Below, piece after piece: positions 34,148-35,165 of a DNA stretch of 35,165 nt. The notes under the pieces were generated by a model. That model was not told where the DNA came from. It searched no databases and saw only the letters and a program-made list of their open reading frames with translations. A program made the translations under genes and the position numbers. Source of the stretch: an uncultured Lachnospiraceae bacterium (GTDB lineage: Bacteria > Bacillota > Clostridia > Lachnospirales > Lachnospiraceae); the NCBI GenBank assembly GCA_947627245.1, contig CANQVH010000037.1, forward strand, positions 1 to 35,165, written 5' to 3'. Positions within the stretch are counted from its first letter, which is position 1. Every line of letters begins with the position of its first letter.

Positions 34148-35155
34148 TTAATTGATCTCTCCCACAAATCGGTAGAAAATCCGGATGTTCTGGACTTTCT
34201 CCCCGTCTATGGTCTGAGGTTCCGACACCTCGATCTTTTCGATCAGCCGGTTCACTATGGCTGTGGTCAGCTCTTTGATCTCTGCACATCCCGCCATCTC
34301 ATTGGCAAGCTGCTCCGCTTTGCAGGCGCTGTCCTCCAGATTGTCGGCCATAGCTTTCAGTTTTTCGATTTCTTCTGTGTATCCGTTCTTTTCCTGCTCA
34401 AAATGGGCGGACAGCATACGGAACTGCTGTTCCGACACAAGCTGCCGGGCGTAATCCTCATACAGACGGATGAACCGGCTGTCCGATTCCTTGCGTTTTT
34501 TCTCCAATTCGTCCATCTTTTTATGAAGGTTCTTCTGGCTGTACTCTGCCGCCGTATCCATCTGCCCCAGCACCCTGCGCATGAATTTCTCACGGTTCTT
34601 TATGACCTTTCCTGCATGGTACTGGATGTCGGCAAGCACGATCCGCTCCAGGTCTGCGGCACTGATCCGGTGCTGGCTGCACGCCCTCGTCCCTTTTACC
34701 CGGTAGATGCGGCACTGGTAGTACGTCCTCTCCAGAAGCGGCCTGTCCGGGTTCCTCCCGTCCGTGTGGATCATCAGGCTGCTCCCGCAATCAGCACACT
34801 TCAGGATTCCGCGGAACTTGTTGTCATACCCGGAGCTGCAGGGCTTCACTTTCGTATGCCGGTCAAGGATCTCCTGCACGGTGTCCCAGGTATGCTCGTC
34901 CACGATGGCTTCATGGCTGCTGGGGATCACGGTACGCTCCTGCATGGGGATATACCCCCTGCCGCGCTGTTTGAAATGCTTCTTGTCACATTTCTGCACC
35001 CAGAAATACCCCTTGTACAGCGGGTTCCGGAGTATACGGATGATCGTCTCCTGTTTCCAGTCATAGGCGTCGTCCTCGTTCACCAGAAGCTTCCAGTCTC
35101 CGCACAAGCTGCGGGCTGGCGGTGTAAATGCTCGCTGTCTGCGAACTGTTGTCAA
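34148..35155 (-). pseudogene. Large serine recombinase, C-terminal part (N-terminal catalytic domain not in frame)
   Basis: A reading of 335 residues. It has the recombinase domain end (KQETIIRILRNPLYKGYFW, then SHEAIVDEHTW), a zinc ribbon (LKCADCGSSL, then YYQCRIYRVKGTRACSQHRI), a long coiled coil (about 205-290) and the usual C-terminal strand (EKIEVSEPQ). Such proteins integrate and excise phages or transposons using an N-terminal Ser catalytic domain of about 150 residues. Going upstream, the frame meets TAA at 35164-35162, three codons before the first possible start (TTG 35155). The catalytic domain therefore cannot be joined in this frame. The gene is broken by a stop or frameshift, or it is a truncated copy. 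Only 10 more bases are visible, so the cause cannot be settled. Confidence 0.75.
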
Positions 35156-35165
35156 AGTTGATTAC

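Noticed and set aside
1..35165. CRISPR arrays, tRNA and rRNA genes, replication origins
   Set aside because: By eye no short-repeat and spacer array, tRNA-like cloverleaf, rRNA segment or DnaA-box cluster was seen. A covariance-model scan was not possible here.

Overview
The window looks like a gut-type Clostridia chromosome, most likely a Lachnospiraceae member. That is an inference from strong AAGGAGG-like ribosome binding sites, moderate GC in coding regions, and the families present: isopeptide-domain adhesin, GntP and Uxu genes, DUF4179 and ECF sigma pair, BlaI with an M56 peptidase, and AbiEi. No rRNA, tRNA or CRISPR array was recognised. Twenty-four genes or gene remnants are called.

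Layout. (1) 1-5243, minus strand: the N-terminal 1747 residues of a very large secreted adhesin. It has a Thr/Pro/Glu-rich stalk, an FctA-like pilin domain and at least five fimbrial D2-type domains coded by 402-bp repeats; its C-terminus lies outside the window. A TetR-type regulator is divergent from it (5461-6108). (2) 6116-11498, minus strand: two overlapping hybrid histidine kinases. The downstream one ends in a complete DegV (fatty-acid-binding) domain, an unusual fusion. The upstream one carries a pseudo-receiver, a receiver and an HPt domain. (3) 11733-20849, minus strand: a seven-gene sugar-acid operon in transcription order: zinc alcohol dehydrogenase, LarA-type nickel-pincer epimerase, IlvD/Edd-type dehydratase, uxuA, uxuB, eda, kdgK. 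Divergent from it are a GntP permease and then a FadR-type GntR regulator. The operon, gntP and the regulator gene share one operator word (GACGTATGA), placed in the promoter spacers of the first two and just downstream of the third promoter. (4) 23810-27079: a BvgS-like hybrid kinase with two extracytoplasmic solute-binding domains, right after the GntR gene. (5) 27242-30119: an ECF-like sigma factor with a DUF4179 protein (probable anti-sigma), then a DUF2975 membrane protein with a small Xre regulator. (6) 30161-35165: a decaying accessory region. It holds an AbiEi antitoxin whose AbiEii toxin is reduced to a stub, a BlaI plus M56-peptidase sensor pair with three clear operators, an ORF6N remnant, and a serine recombinase cut off at its N-terminal side by an in-frame stop.

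How the genes work together. The sugar-acid genes form a coherent funnel into 2-keto-3-deoxygluconate (KDG). GntP imports an aldonate such as gluconate. The LarA-type enzyme could interconvert gluconate and mannonate. UxuA dehydrates mannonate to KDG, and the IlvD/Edd-type enzyme may make KDG directly from another aldonate. The zinc dehydrogenase and UxuB could bring in L-gulonate or L-idonate-type acids via fructuronate. KdgK and Eda finish to pyruvate and glyceraldehyde 3-phosphate. The GntR regulator probably controls the whole set and itself. The exact substrates are inferred from families and gene order.

The most novel items are the kinase-receiver-DegV fusion, the LarA homologue with all cofactor residues inside a mannonate/gluconate operon, and the M56 sensor with a duplicated extracellular domain.
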